Source of the DNA: Euptelea pleiosperma
Lineage: Eukaryota > Streptophyta > Magnoliopsida > Ranunculales > Eupteleaceae
Direction of reading: 5' to 3'
Length of the DNA stretch: 64,000 nucleotides
NCBI GenBank assembly: GCA_035048495.1
Contig: CM068548.1
Span: forward strand, 14,931,464 to 14,995,463
Below the pieces are notes generated by a model, which saw only the letters and a program-made list of their open reading frames with translations, was not told the origin of the DNA and did not search any database. This document shows positions 45,835 through 57,835 of the stretch, in pieces; the first letter of the stretch is position 1, and each line of letters starts with the position of its first letter. The position numbers were made by a program, and so were the translations under genes.

Positions 45835-47605
45835 AAGCATGGCAATTTGACCTGCCAGGATGGGTCGACCAAGCCCGCTAGTAACTCGGGCTGGGCTTAC
45901 AATTTCAAACCCAGGCCCAACCCATGGCCTGGTCAATGATCGGGTCGACGGGCTTGGTCACAAGCCGGGCCGTGGGCCTGTTATTGTTCGGTTTCGAGCT
46001 TTGGTATAATTTCAAAAGTTACGTTTTGCCACATGGCACACTCTTAGAGGACTCTGACTGTATGGATGTTTGGCCAATCCCTAAGTGGACCTATAAACCA
46101 AAAATAAGCCTGATTAGTGATTTCTAGGCGTTGCATTGGAATTATTTTCATGGGTTGATTTTAACCGTGGAATTTGAGCATTATTGACCATTATTTGAGG
46201 TACAAAGATCCAAAGGTTTGAAATCACTAATAAAGCTGATTTTTGGTTTGTAGGTCCACCTAGGGATTGGAAAAAAATCCATATGGTCCGACTCCTCTAA
46301 GAGTGTGCCACGTGATCCATATGGCCTGATGACAGGAACTGGCAACAAAGATTTACTCACAAAAAACCATTATACAAATCAACCACCGCACTATACTGCC
46401 ACCGAGTAAATTTTTATCGTATGTCCATGCGACTACACCGAAACAGTTTCATCTCGGCCCTTAAAATTTCGAAGTTTGAAATCCCCACCCAACGGTTTAC
46501 TTTTGAAAGTAAAAGGGGTGGCAAAAATGTTGGTACCAAAAATTTCTTCGAAGTTTATACACTCCGCCTTCCAAGTCTCCAGCAGTACACTATACAATAA
46601 TGTACATGAGCCTCCTTAACGGTCCGTGTGGGCCTGGACGCGGGCTGGGCCACTTGGCTTGGTAAGGAGCAAACTATTAAGTTGAACATTTATAAATCTG
46701 GCCTGGCTGTGGGCCGGGCTCAATTTGGGCTAAAGTCAACTTTTCAGGTTAGACTGTGGTCTGGGCTGCGGACTGTAGTATTGGACCCAGGCCGGACCCA
46801 TCACTTTCACGGGCCCCATCGGGGCGGGCTTACAATCGGCCCGAGCCTGGCTTCACCCGATTTAAACGGGCCATGCTAGATTCGTTCATAAAAAGTTACT
46901 ACGGCTTTTCTTCATTTCTGCAACCTTAGAACAAAACCATGTGGGTTTAGACCAAAACTTTAACCCCAAATCAAATGGTTGTAGTGGACGGCCAACCATG
47001 AAACTCGAGATATTGGACTTTAATTATTCACTAGTAAGTAGCTTTTATGTAATTTACCTAAATAATATTTTTTACTTTGGTTGTTAATGGGCTGGGTTTG
47101 GGCCAAAGCGGAGCACTGCATAAATCTGACCTAGGAAATATGTAGCTAGTCCCAAGCCCGGTTCATTTTTTTTTATAACAATGCCAGAAAAACTACACGC
47201 ACAGGCCAGCCAAGGAGGTCGAGATGACCAGCAAAGGACAATACCAAAGCACAAACAAAACGAGATCAAAGATTAACCCCCCTCACTCAAACAAAGAACA
47301 TCCAAGCGAAAGACCAGGTCCTTGAAAAAGATGCCGTGACATTTGGAAAATAATTTCGACCAAGAGAACAAAGCCCCTTATCCTTTGAGTCTGGTTCGGC
47401 TAATTAAGCCTAGTCCATTAATATATTTAATGTGCTGGGCCATTAGATTAGAGCCAAGCTTAAATTTATTATAGTTAAAATTAAGCCCAAGACCGGTCCA
47501 TTTATCTAGCGAGCCTTAAAATTAATCCGAGGTCCAGTGCAGCCCAAGTATGGCCTCATATGGGCCGGGCTAAATCGGGACAGCTATATCCATTAACACC
47601 CCCAG
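45835..47605. repeat. GGGCC-rich composite repeat split by a family A MITE
   Basis: Sequence dense in GGGCCGGGCT/AGCCCGGCCC motifs at about 45835-46004, 46620-46890, 47085-47165 and 47400-47605. It ends with GCTATATCCATTAACACCCCC, a form typical of dispersed plant repeats. A family A MITE (about 46005-46360) splits the left part. No gene. Confidence 0.5.
46005..46360. mobile_element. Family A MITE inside a GGGCC-rich repeat
   Basis: Well-conserved arms (GCCACATGGCACACTCTTAG at the left, CTAAGAGTGTGCCACGTG inverted at the right) around a loop with CATTATTTGAGGTACAAAG. Confidence 0.75.
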
Positions 47606-47706
47606 GCCTTTACCGCCAAAATACCGTCGAGATTTTGAGGAAAAAAAAAACAAGCGAGAAATAGCCGATAGCGACTGTTTCTGGAATCTGGATCACATCG
47701 CCTATC

Positions 47707-47713
47707 TATAAAA
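47707..47713 (+). promoter_or_regulatory. TATA box of the UBP1 gene
   Basis: TATAAAA in the context CTATCTATAAAACCC, 196 bp before the ATG and followed by a CT-rich leader (CTCTCTCTC at about 47740). The position fits a TSS near 47740. Confidence 0.55.
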
Positions 47714-47837
47714 CCCTTCGTTCGAGTTTAAGTACCCTCTCTCTCTCTCTCGCTCTTCATTTTTTTTCCTCCCTCTCCTTTGGGGGTTTTCTTTTTTTTT
47801 TTTTCTTTTTTCTTTTTTTCTTCTTTCTTCGTAACTG

Positions 47838-47846
47838 AAACCCTAA
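47838..47846 (+). promoter_or_regulatory. Telo-box AAACCCTAA in the UBP1 leader
   Basis: AAACCCTAACCCTAG in the 5' UTR, 63 bp before the ATG. Telo-boxes near the start are frequent in plant genes of RNA and protein metabolism (established). Function here is inferred. Confidence 0.35.
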
Positions 47847-47908
47847 CCCTAGTTTCTCTGCAACTTCATCTTCGATTCATCTCTCGATTTCGAAGAAATC
47901 TCGAAAAA

Positions 47909-50900
47909 ATGCAGCAGCAGAGGCTGAAGCAGCAACAACAGGCCTTGATGCAACAAGCTCTCCTTCAGCAACAACAGCAATCCCTCTATCATCCTGGCCT
48001 CTTAGCTCCTCCTCAGGTACGATATGTTTCATTTGTTCTTCGTTCTCTTTGTTCGATTTGGTTGTTGTGTAGATTTTATTTGTGTGTTTTTTTTTTAAAT
48101 GTTCAATGGATGATCGTTTGTTTGAGAGTTAGGGTTTTGGAATTTGAGGTGCTGAACGATCTTCAGATTAGTGTTTTTCTGTGTCCTACTTAATTTAGTT
48201 TTGCTGGTTTTTGAGGTTTGGTGTCGATTGTTCTGGGGATTTGTTTGTCAGTAGATCGCAACGTGGGATTGGAGATATCGGGAATTATGTGGAACATGTA
48301 CACGAGAACATTTTCCTCTCTAGTCCCCATTTGAAATTCTTTGGTTCTCATTTGGTGGGTATTCTGTTGAATCAACAAGGGAGACTGAACTGTAAAAAAC
48401 AATTTTGGGGGGCTATTATTTTTGCTTCTTTTTCCGGTATTTACGTGTGGAATAACAGAAGTCAAGTTCTGTTTTTTTCTTTTTTACAAATTCATGTAGC
48501 TCCTTGGTTTTGAACTAAAACCTACTTAATTATTATTATTTTTTTGAGTTTTCTTAGTTCCAGTTAATTGGTATTGATCCTGAGTGTTCAAGAAAAGAGC
48601 CCTCACCTAGAATGGTACTACCTTATCATTCCCTTGTCCAGTAGTCAGTGTACTTGCTTAGGGGTTTCTATGATCATATTGAGAGCTGCTTCAGTGATTT
48701 GTGAAACAACAGTTTGTCAAAAACCTGGAGTTTACTTTAGTGAGAAATTCTTGTATGAATGTTAGATAGCGAAATGTAGCAAACCACTCAAGCAATTACG
48801 AGAAAATAAATAAATTTATTTGTTTCTGGGAAAAAAAACTAAATCAATAAAGGACACCACAAAAATTTCTCTTATTTGGATATGAACCAACAGCCTCTTG
48901 TATGTTGTAACCCTATCTTTGTTTTCTTCAAAGCGGCAGCAACATTGAAGTCATTTGCTTCCGAAAGGATTTCAATTAAACTCTGCTGGGTGCCAAACCG
49001 TCTGCTGTTCTAGTACCCTGTTTCTATCTCCTATATGTTTCAAAATATATAGTTAAATTGGTGGATTAGGCTAAATACTAGGTACCATATTCAAGTTTGT
49101 AGGAAATTATCTTGCTTGAAGGAAAAGTAAGAGTAAGATTGTTTTTGCTTGTCAATACATTAAATATATGGGAGTGATTTGAATGCCCCTCTCACCTTTA
49201 GAGGGAAATTTTGTTTTTTGTAAAAAACTCACTAAAAGTGAGAAGGGACAGCGCATTAATAAAAAACAAGGTGTATCCTAACCACTCCCCTCAATTTATT
49301 TACTTTTTGGAACCCTAGGTGTCTATTTTTGTTTATAGCTGCTAGGTCTTTTTTTTTTTTTTGAAATCACACTTGATGAGGGTAGATTTTCATTGTTTAG
49401 GGGCTACTTTTTTTTCTTTTTTGTTTTTTCACATTTCTATTTTGCAGATAGAGCCGATTCCAAGTGGAAATCTGCCTCCTGGGTTTGATTCAAGTACATG
49501 CCGCAGTGTGTGAGTGTTGTCAGGACATTTTCTTTTTTTTTTTCTTATTTAATTTTTTTTCCTTTGTTTTGGTTTTATGTTTATGCTTTCATCCTTAGAT
49601 GCTTATGCACCAGGCATGTAACTTTCTTCCTTCTCACCTGGGGAAATGTTTGTAACCGTCTTGATAAAACCCCTTTCAACTTAGTACATATTGTGAGATC
49701 TTCCTTAGTTTTGTTTTTAGCTTTCCTGTTCTTATTCATTGGTTTATTTTTTTTATTCATCTTCTCTCTAAAAATTATTCACGTGGTGTGCCTGTATGAT
49801 AATTTATATTCTTCCATTTGGAGAAGGTGCATTTTATCTTTTTTTACCTAACTTTTACTTTTTACGAGAATGCAGGTATGTTGGTAACATTCATACACAG
49901 GTAACAGAACCACTTCTTCAAGAGGTTTTCTCGAGTACTGGTCCGCTTGAAGGATGCAAGCTCATTAGGAAAGAGAAGGTCAGCTTTTCATTATAAACAT
50001 ACTTGTACCTTTTTTTCAAAATTGTGTATACACATTGGATGGCTAATAGCAGAGTATACCAACGATACACAAATCTGCACCTAATTCATCCTTATGATAA
50101 AATTTAAAAACAAAGGTATTTGTGCCAATTAATTGTTTTGTTGTTGACACTTTGCTACTTCCGTCCTCAATTTTTTATAGCTTAGTGGATTTTCCATTCT
50201 CGCTTTGCTTACTGTATTTTTTACATCTCTAATGATTGTCCTGTCTGCAGTCATCCTATGGTTTTGTCGACTACTTCGATCGCAGATCAGCTGCTCTTGC
50301 TATTTTGACTCTTAATGGGAGGCATCTGTGAGTATGATTCTGTTGATTTTCTAATTACTTTAGTTTTGTTCCTTTATTTTGTATCTTACCCCGTAATTTG
50401 CAGGTTTGGTCAGCCTATTAAAGTTAATTGGGCCTATGCCAGTGGTCAGAGGGAAGACACATCAGGTTATATGCTGTTGCTCTATATTATATTTGTATTT
50501 TTTTCCCAAATTGATTTCTTTATGTATCTGTGACTCCTTGATTGGACACTGTATCACATTGTTAGCTTGTGTTGCAGGTCATTTCAACATTTTTGTTGGT
50601 GATCTTAGCCCCGAGGTTACAGATGCTACCTTGTTCGCCTGCTTCTCTGTTTATCCCAGTTGTTCGTAAGCTCCTTTTATCTTTTACTTTTGTTTTTGGT
50701 GTTCTCTTTAATTGTCTAGAACTTCCCGGAATACAGTATTTGCAAGTACTTAAAGATGAATACATGATTGTGTGAAGTTCATCAAATTGTGAGTTGAGAT
50801 TAACCTTATGGTTGTTGCAGAGATGCAAGGGTTATGTGGGATCAAAAGACTGGACGTTCAAGAGGGTTTGGGTTTGTTTCTTTTAGGAATCAACAGGTGA

Positions 50901-53900
50901 GCGAAATGCTTATTTCTTCTTTCTTGTTTTGGATGACAGTTGTAGTTTCTACTGTGCACTAGTTCTGTTTCTAATCATGATCATGTCGTTTTGTTCCTTT
51001 TCCCAGGAGGCCCAAAGTGCGATAAATGATTTAACTGGTAAGGGAAACTACATTGCTATGCATGGTTTCATTGTGGTGCTTGTCTCTCACTCATTTTATC
51101 TTCAATTCAATCATCAGCATGTCACTGGAAGCGGATGTCCTGAGTTCGAATCCCCCTTGGGACCACCCCCTGGGATTTATCCCAGTACACCTGGTACGTG
51201 TGGAAGGGGTGACATACATGCCCTGTGGGACTAGTTGGGTGCTCTAAGATGCCCGGGTACCCTTGGTGTCACAAGAAAAACTAGTCATAGTTTTTTATTT
51301 GTGTCCCATGCATTGTGATGTAACGTTTTCCTTGGGTTACGAGAAATAGCAGAATGCTAATATATTACATGCATAGACACTATTTATTTGCCACATGGTA
51401 ATTGGCTAGAGTAGCAGGATCAACTCCTTTTCTCATACAAATCCTGAGATTCTGTACGTGTTCTCAAGAACGCAACAGAGGTGTTTTGGCCAGCTTTCTC
51501 TGCTCAAATTTACTGCACTTATAGAGATATTAAGTTTGTGTAGTGTATCATCAGGCCTGTATTAACAGTTCTATCGATTTGCTTCTTGCCTTTTCACCTA
51601 CCTTACAGATCTATCTTATTTGATAAATGTTTGTTGTGATGTTCCGATGTCATCTTGCAGGAAAGTGGCTTGGCAGTAGACAGATACGATGTAACTGGGC
51701 AGCAAAAGGTGCTGGTGCCAATGAGGACAAGCAAAGCTCGGATGCTAAAAGCGTGGTGGAGCTGACAAATGGAACATCAGGTGGGTCATTTGTAAAATGA
51801 AACCTTTAAGTGGTTTAGAAACTAAACTATCAACTGTGGAAGTTCTGAGAAATAGTTGTCGAGAGGTCCTCGTGTTGGTTTTTTATTTTTATATTTTTTC
51901 CTGAGACAATGGGGATCATTTTCTCATTGAGGAGCGAGAATAGCAACTTTTCTTTTCTGAGCATGATATCTAAGGTTCCTATTTTATGAAAATAGATACT
52001 CTGGATTTGATGAATCACGGTTTAGCTTGTGGAAGCATTGCAAGCATCATAAATATTGTCATTTCATGTTTAACTAAGACCCACATTCTTCGTCTCATCC
52101 TTGATAACTCGGTTCTCTTCTTTAGTTTATTTGTAGCAGTTGATGGTTTTGGGTTGAATGCTTAGTATCTATTGATCTTTGTGGTCAGGATAAATGCTAG
52201 TATTAGTTTTGATTCCTTTCATCATTCTTTTCTTTTCTGTCTTATTTTTTTGAGCTGATATCAAATTCTAACTTAATCTTTTCTCCTTGCGCAGAAGATG
52301 GGCAAGAGACCACAAATGATGATGCTCCCGAGAATAACCCTCAGTATACCACTGTTTATGTGGGCAACCTTGCTCCAGAGGCAAGAGACCATCTTCCTTA
52401 TCCACCCTCTGGTTCTTAGCTTATCAATCCTATGTTGGGCTGGTGTTCAATGTTCTACTTCTGGTGTGAAATAGTATCAATCCCATCTTCATGGGAAAAA
52501 GAGGGCAGGTGAATCCCACTACACGTGGAAGGAGACCTTGCAGGTGGTGGATCTAACTCCTCTTTTTCCTAAAAGAGGGAAACTGTAATAATATTTGACC
52601 AATGTTATTAACATCCTACGATTCAAATAAAATCTTAACCTAAATGATTTGAATTTTATGTATGAATGCCTTTAGATAAAAATCCAGTATGCGAATCATA
52701 CCATTGAGTACGATTTACAACTTGAATCTTACAATTCATACAAATCTTACGATTTCAATAAAAAACATGGGGCACATTTTCAGGTGAAAACAATGGCTTC
52801 CGTGTTTGTACTTTTGTTTTTTTTTTTTCTAAATGTTAAACACTACAAAATAACTAAATAAATGTATGTTTTTTTTACTAATTAAACAAATTTATAATGT
52901 GTTTCTTGGTATGTATTTCTATATAGACACAAGATCTTTTTGAGAGAATTCCACCATCAACTGTATGTTGTTTCCAAGATTTTTTTTTACTTATATTGTT
53001 TCTACTTAACATTTCCACTTAAAATGGTCCTTAATGATTAAAAAAGTTCATAAATCCCTTACATAAAATTACTAAGTGGTTAGGATTAGGACAAATGGGA
53101 TTTTTAGTTCAAGTGTTCTACAGATAAGCAGTTCATCTGTAGTTTATTTTCTCTATCTTTGCTCATTTTCAAGTTATTAAGTTGATTGTATGTTTAAGAA
53201 GCATAAACCTAATATTTTACATTAAGTAATTTTTACATTACAATCACTGTAGGAAACAGTTTCATGGTAGCATTTTTACATGAAACACCGCCTAATTTGG
53301 ATGATAAGAAATGCATTGCATGGACATGTATGCAATATGAAAGATTGAGAATTGATACACAGTTGATGAGAGATGGTAACTTATTTAATTTAACCATACA
53401 TGTTTTATTTTTTGGGTGTGTGACGTCATCCTTCATTTGTGTAACTACAAGTCTAGAACAGTGTCTCTATAGTGCATATTGGGATTGCTAGGTAAAATGT
53501 TTAGTCATTATTTCTAGTGTTTGCTATATGATGTAGATGTAGTTAGGCATATATATATATAGGCATTTGTTACTTATCAAAAACAAAAAAAATATAGGTA
53601 TTTGTTAGTTCATATAATACATTTATGGGTTGTGATCTAATTTTTAATATTTAAATGGTCAACTGTGACTTGTAATCATAACTATTTTTTTTATTACGTG
53701 AGTTTTCTCATGAATAAAAAATTGCAGGTTACCCAGCTTGATCTCCACCGGCATTTCCATACCCTTGGTGCTGGAGTAATTGAAGAAGTCCGGGTGCAAC
53801 GAGATAAAGGCTTTGGTTTCGTGAGATACAGTACCCATGCAGAAGCAGCGCTAGCTATTCAGATGGGCAATGCCCGAATTCTTTATGGCAAGCCAATTAA

Positions 53901-54835
53901 GGTAAGCTAAGCAGACATCCTCGTCATTGATTCGTCTTATCCACAGTTTTATGGAAAGAGAAATTGCTATTGACCATTTTAGGCTAATTTGATATTTCAA
54001 ATCTTAATTATATTTTATTAAAGGCCCCAAGTGGTAGCAATCATGGTTTTAAAAACGGCTGTTATAACGAAAATTACGGTCGTTATAACGGATTCGGATC
54101 TCCCCCGTTACGTTATGTAACGTTTTAATGCTCAGAAAGTAACGGCCGTTATTTTCTGTTATAATGAAAATGATGACCATTATTTTTGGGAAAAAATTGT
54201 GAAAAAAGCCCGTTATTTCCATATTTTTCCGTTATATTCCGTTATTGCCCGAGCGTTACAATTCATTATAATGGTCGTTGTAAGGGAAAAAACGGTAACG
54301 CCCCCAGTCCGTTTTACCGTTATAACGGCCCATTTTAAACCTTGGTAGCAATGACCTTTTCCATTTATTTACATATATGCAATGACATGTCACTTTTAGG
54401 GTTACTGTGTCAACACGTATTGGCACGCAACATGCATGTATAAAAGTGTCATGGGGTAGCAAACTCACGTATCGGCATGCAACAAGCATGTATAGAAGTG
54501 ATCTTGATTGTGAACAGTGGTTTGATTAGTCAATGGTTTCTGTGTTGCAGTGCTCATGGGGTAGCAAACCCACTCCACCAGGAACGAGTTCAACCCCTCT
54601 CCCCCCACCCACTGCTGCACCGTATCCAGGTCTTTCAGCCACTGACCTCTTGGCCTACGAGCGACAGCTGGCAATGAGCAAGATGGGAGGGGGCCAGGCC
54701 CTGATGCACCCCCAAGGTCAGCATGCTCTCAAGCAGGCAGGCATGGGAATGGGTGGAGCTGGAGCAAGCCAGGCAATCTACGATGGTGGATTCCAGAACA
54801 TTGCTGCAGCCCAGCAGCTCATGTATTACCAGTAA
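47909..54835 (+). CDS. UBP1: UBP1-like oligouridylate-binding protein with three RRMs (TIA-1 type)
   Basis: Twelve exons (47909-48016, 49448-49509, 49876-49978, 50251-50327, 50404-50465, 50578-50665, 50821-50896, 51007-51037, 51661-51780, 52295-52380, 53728-53901, 54551-54835) encode 423 residues. UBP1 proteins bind U-rich RNA in nucleus and stress granules, aiding splicing and mRNA stability (family knowledge). Order: Gln-rich N-terminus (2-24), RRM1 from YVGNIHTQ (58), RRM2 from [10 protein letters not shown] (about 141) with [11 protein letters not shown]3 from [10 protein letters not shown] (262) with KGFGFVRY, then a Gly/Met/Gln-rich tail ending MYYQ. Intron 10 has a GC donor (GAG-GCAAGA at 52381) and normal acceptor; using it keeps RRM3 intact. 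Intron 8 holds a SINE-like piece and intron 11 a family B MITE. Length is normal for the family. Confidence 0.95.
51095..51290 (+). mobile_element. SINE-like fragment in UBP1 intron 8
   Basis: Contains a good Pol III B-box (GAGTTCGAATCCCC near 51145) followed by a GGGACCACCCCCTGGG block and a body ending near CTTGGTGTCACAAG. A convincing A-box was not found, so it may be 5'-truncated. Confidence 0.45.
54042..54343. mobile_element. Family B MITE in UBP1 intron 11, with 9-bp target-site duplication
   Basis: The 302-bp element is flanked by GGTAGCAAT at 54033-54041 and 54344-54352, a perfect 9-bp duplication typical of Mutator-type insertion. Ends: ATGGTTTTAAAAACGGC at the left and, on the other strand, AAGGTTTAAAATGGGCC at the right. 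Confidence 0.88.
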
Positions 54836-55876
54836 TAATAAGATGAGATCCATCATACGGTAAAAACTCGATCTTCCTACCGTGGCAGGTTGGGATAAAA
54901 GTCTTAGAACTATTTAGAAAGCTTCTGATATTTCTCTTCTTGACGAGTTTGTTGTTCTTCCTTGATGTGCTTGCAGTTTGTATGAGTACATAGTGTGTGT
55001 ACTTTCTATATTCTGTAGGGATGAGTTATTAGGTGAAGTTTGCGTATATTTTAAACATTGGTAATGTTTTAAAGGATTTTTCTTTCTTTTTTAGGTTTAT
55101 AAATCGTGTAACTTCATCCTCTCCGCCTTAAAAGCCATTAATAGATAGGTTCGCCAGATCGTGTCCTCTGTTTTCTTGCTGGCTTAGGGGTTATTGTAGT
55201 CCTTGATTTTCATCTTTTTTTTTTTTTTTCCTTAAAAGTTTCTTATCACAGTGGGCTGTTGGTATTTGGTGTAAAAAGTTGGAGCTTTAGTTTGATATAC
55301 GGCTTGGATCAGATAAGCTGTATACCTCTAAATAGAGTTGAATGGCGAAATAATATTTTTATGCTGCAAAAACCAAATTACAAGAAGACTTGTTTAAAAA
55401 AAAGAATTTATGAGGTCAATTGAAGGTACTTTGTGCATGTGAGAGAAGAATAATGATTGATGAAATTGTATTAGGAAATTAATAAAAAAAAATCAGGAAG
55501 AGAACCCACAGGTGAGAGCTTGTGAGCAAGGACATGGGAACTTAAGCTCGCTCTCTTGCTCGCCAGAGTATGTTTGATGAGGTATCTAACATGCTAATGT
55601 TGAGAAGAATGTTCAATGACCCTGAGAAAGGGAAACCATCCATGGCAAGACCTTGGTCTCTGGGTAATGACGTTATATTGATCATTTGGTGATTCAAAAT
55701 TACCGTCAATGTGGAGAATTTTACAGTTTGAGACTATGCAACATGGATCCTTGTGAAAAGGGAAGTGCATATCAGTACGAGGTGCTCGAGGCCTGCTTCG
55801 CACCGATATCTCCATGACCTATTGTGTCATCTGCCTACCTTATCATCTTATTGAAGTTAAGACCCCATTAACGTTA

Positions 55877-56140
55877 GGGTCGGGCAGGCTCCAGTTACTG
55901 CCCTCAAATGACAGGCTCCAGTTACAGGACACAATATGAGCCATGTGGCACTGTTTAAGAGGACTCTGACCGTATGGATGTGTTGCCAATCCCTTAGTGG
56001 GACTACAAACCAAAAATCAGCCTGATTAGTGATTTCTACGTGTTGGATTGGACTTATTTTTATGGTTTGATCTCAAATGTGGGAATTTGAGCAGTATTTG
56101 AGGTTCAAAGATCCAACGACTAGAAATCACTAATCAGGCT
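55877..56140. mobile_element. Family A MITE, truncated at its right arm
   Basis: Starts GGGTCGGGCAGGCTCCAG, the same subtype as the complete copy at 7132-7521. It stops abruptly after TAATCAGGCT at 56140, inside the right arm. The sequence that follows is unlike family A. Confidence 0.75.
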
Positions 56141-56436
56141 CATATTGCGATGGATTGATACAGTTGTGCGTGCCATCACTGAATTGCGATGGGCCCTGAA
56201 AACATATATTGTACTTCTTAACGAGCGTAGGGATTTCTAGCATATTCCCACAAATGCCCCTATTTTCCTTCTTTAAATAAATTTTCTAATCAAAAGTTTA
56301 AAATATAATAATGTGACAATAAAATCAATTAAAAGGGATTCTTAATTCCAATTAAGAATTCGATGGGTCCTTTAGGGATTACCCCTAAAATTGTGAATTT
56401 TTATTCATCTTACACCAACTTCCGTCTACACAGATA

Positions 56437-56584
56437 CAGATTCATTCTTTGTACTTGGTTCAGCCTCACAACCCTTCACGGGTTGGTAAGATGGAATTGG
56501 ACAAAGAAAACAGATTCATTCTTTGTACTTGGTTCAGCCTCACAACCCTTCACGGGTTGGTAAGATGGAATTGGACAAAGAAAA
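56437..56584. repeat. Perfect 74-bp tandem duplication
   Basis: Two identical 74-bp units (56437-56510 and 56511-56584), each starting CAGATTCATTCTTTG and ending GGACAAAGAAAA, with no differences. This implies a recent duplication. The unit lies just before plastid-derived sequence; its own origin was not recognised. Confidence 0.95.
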
Positions 56585-56964
56585 GAGAGTGCTCGACTGG
56601 AATAACGTAAAAAGCTCTTTCTCTATTGCCACTCCCCGAGGGTCAAGGGCGGGGTTGAACCGTCATTCCAGGATTTGTATTCTGAACGATTTGACAGACC
56701 CAATCCCCAAACCAACTCATGGAAATAGAAAGCGGTGTTGATTTAGAACCAATTCAGTATCATTATCTCTAAGATGCACTTTTCTGGAATATGAGTCGAA
56801 GCAATAACAAGAATATTTCTACTGGAGCGTCTTTCACAATCCTTGGAGAGATAGTTCACTAATTAATAGACCGTGGGATGAGTAATTCGACTAATTCACA
56901 TACATATCAAGATTGTTAGAGATAGGGAAAGAAAAAATGCGAAAGAAAAAAGTTGGAATGAAAA

Positions 56965-57036
56965 GCTTCCATTGTCTAATGGATAGGACATAGGTCTTCT
57001 AGACCTTTGGTATAGGTTCAAATCCTATTAGACGCA
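56965..57036 (+). pseudogene. trnR-UCU: Plastid-derived tRNA-Arg (UCU) remnant
   Basis: A 72-base tRNA-like sequence with anticodon TCT and T-arm GGTTCAAATCC, starting GCTTCCATTGTC and ending TTAGACGCA. The acceptor stem has two mismatches (third pair T-C and sixth pair C-A), so it is probably not functional. The sequence and its neighbour, the end of atpA on the other strand 110 bp on, match plastid gene order. Confidence 0.85.
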
Positions 57037-57146
57037 ATTTATTTCTATCCATTTTTTAGATTTCTATGTCAGGAAAGATATTTTGAATGATTTGAATCAA
57101 AGATGTTTATCAGCGTTTCCTCTTGTACTAAGAGTGATTAATTTCT

Positions 57147-57311
57147 TTATGTCTGTTCTTGAAGTAGAAACCGTTCTATTTGTTCTTGAATAGCTTCCTT
57201 AAAAAAGACTTTTGCTTCCTGGGTGAATGTCTTGGTAGAAATGATTTCTTGGAATTGAGGTTTATTCATTTTTAAGTAGGTACGTAATTGAACGAGGAAT
57301 TTCTTTACCTG
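57147..57311 (-). pseudogene. atpA: Plastid-derived atpA 3' end (ATP synthase CF1 alpha, last 54 codons)
   Basis: On the minus strand, 54 codons plus stop read like the C-terminus of plastid ATP synthase alpha, with [32 protein letters not shown] and a LLQEQT end. One codon is missing against the usual protein, and the frame remains open. Plastid similarity stops at about 57311, so it is a fragment and cannot make the enzyme. Confidence 0.85.
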
Positions 57312-57544
57312 TTTTCACTTGATAGGGTTGTTTTGGTCTTTCAATTGTCAAAAGCATTTGTCACCCGCTCATTCAACGCTTCTCTTCTATTAAAAAAATT
57401 AAAAAAAATCTTATTTCTATGACCATCAAATTCCTTAAATTTATAAATATTGTTTCTTTCATTTTTTGAATTTTTTTTTATTTGTAAAGGTGCTTTGGTC
57501 ATTCAACATTTCAACTCAACTGTAAAAGCATTTATTGAATTTGA

Positions 57545-57820
57545 CGTGGGTCATTATTAGAGGCTAGCGACTATATGGATGTTAGGCCCATCCCTAGATG
57601 GACTTAAGTAACAAAAATTGGTCTTAATAATGATTTTTAACCTTTGAATCCGAGTAACCGAAATAGTGTTAGAAGTCCACTATTAAACAAATAGAAATTA
57701 CTAATCATGATGAATATTGATATGGAAGTCCAACTAGGGATGGGCGAAACATCTGTACAGTTAGTGGTCTCTAAGGTGTTGCCATGTGTAAAGTGCATGT
57801 GCATCGCATGTAGCGCCCCC
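57545..57820. mobile_element. Family A MITE, diverged
   Basis: Left core ATTATTAGAGGCTAGCGACT, a GGATGTTAGGCCCATCCC block, and an inverted right arm ending GTGCATGTGCATCGCATGTA. Confidence 0.6.
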
Positions 57821-57835
57821 TTGTGATATTTAAAT

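Larger units (their letters stand above)
36560..47908. other. Gene-poor, transposon-rich spacer between the JAZ and UBP1 genes
   Basis: The first 200 bp are the likely JAZ 3' UTR. The rest holds family D (37148-37310, 42254-42464), family B (38225-38581), a 32-bp-period array (38889-38999), family A copies (39045-39225, 40480-40965, 43480-43750, 46005-46360), a palindromic repeat (42505-42665), a LINE 3' remnant (44545-45235) and a GGGCC-rich composite (45835-47605). There is a 30-bp poly(A) run near 41738. No host gene or RNA gene is supported. Confidence 0.6.

Noticed and set aside
47780..48193. Phe-rich frame through the UBP1 leader and first intron
   Set aside because: It comes from a poly(T)/CT tract and runs into intron sequence; the UBP1 frame starting at 47909 is supported by three RRMs.
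56965..57036. Functional nuclear tRNA-Arg gene
   Set aside because: The sequence is plastid trnR-UCU with two acceptor-stem mismatches, next to a plastid atpA fragment.
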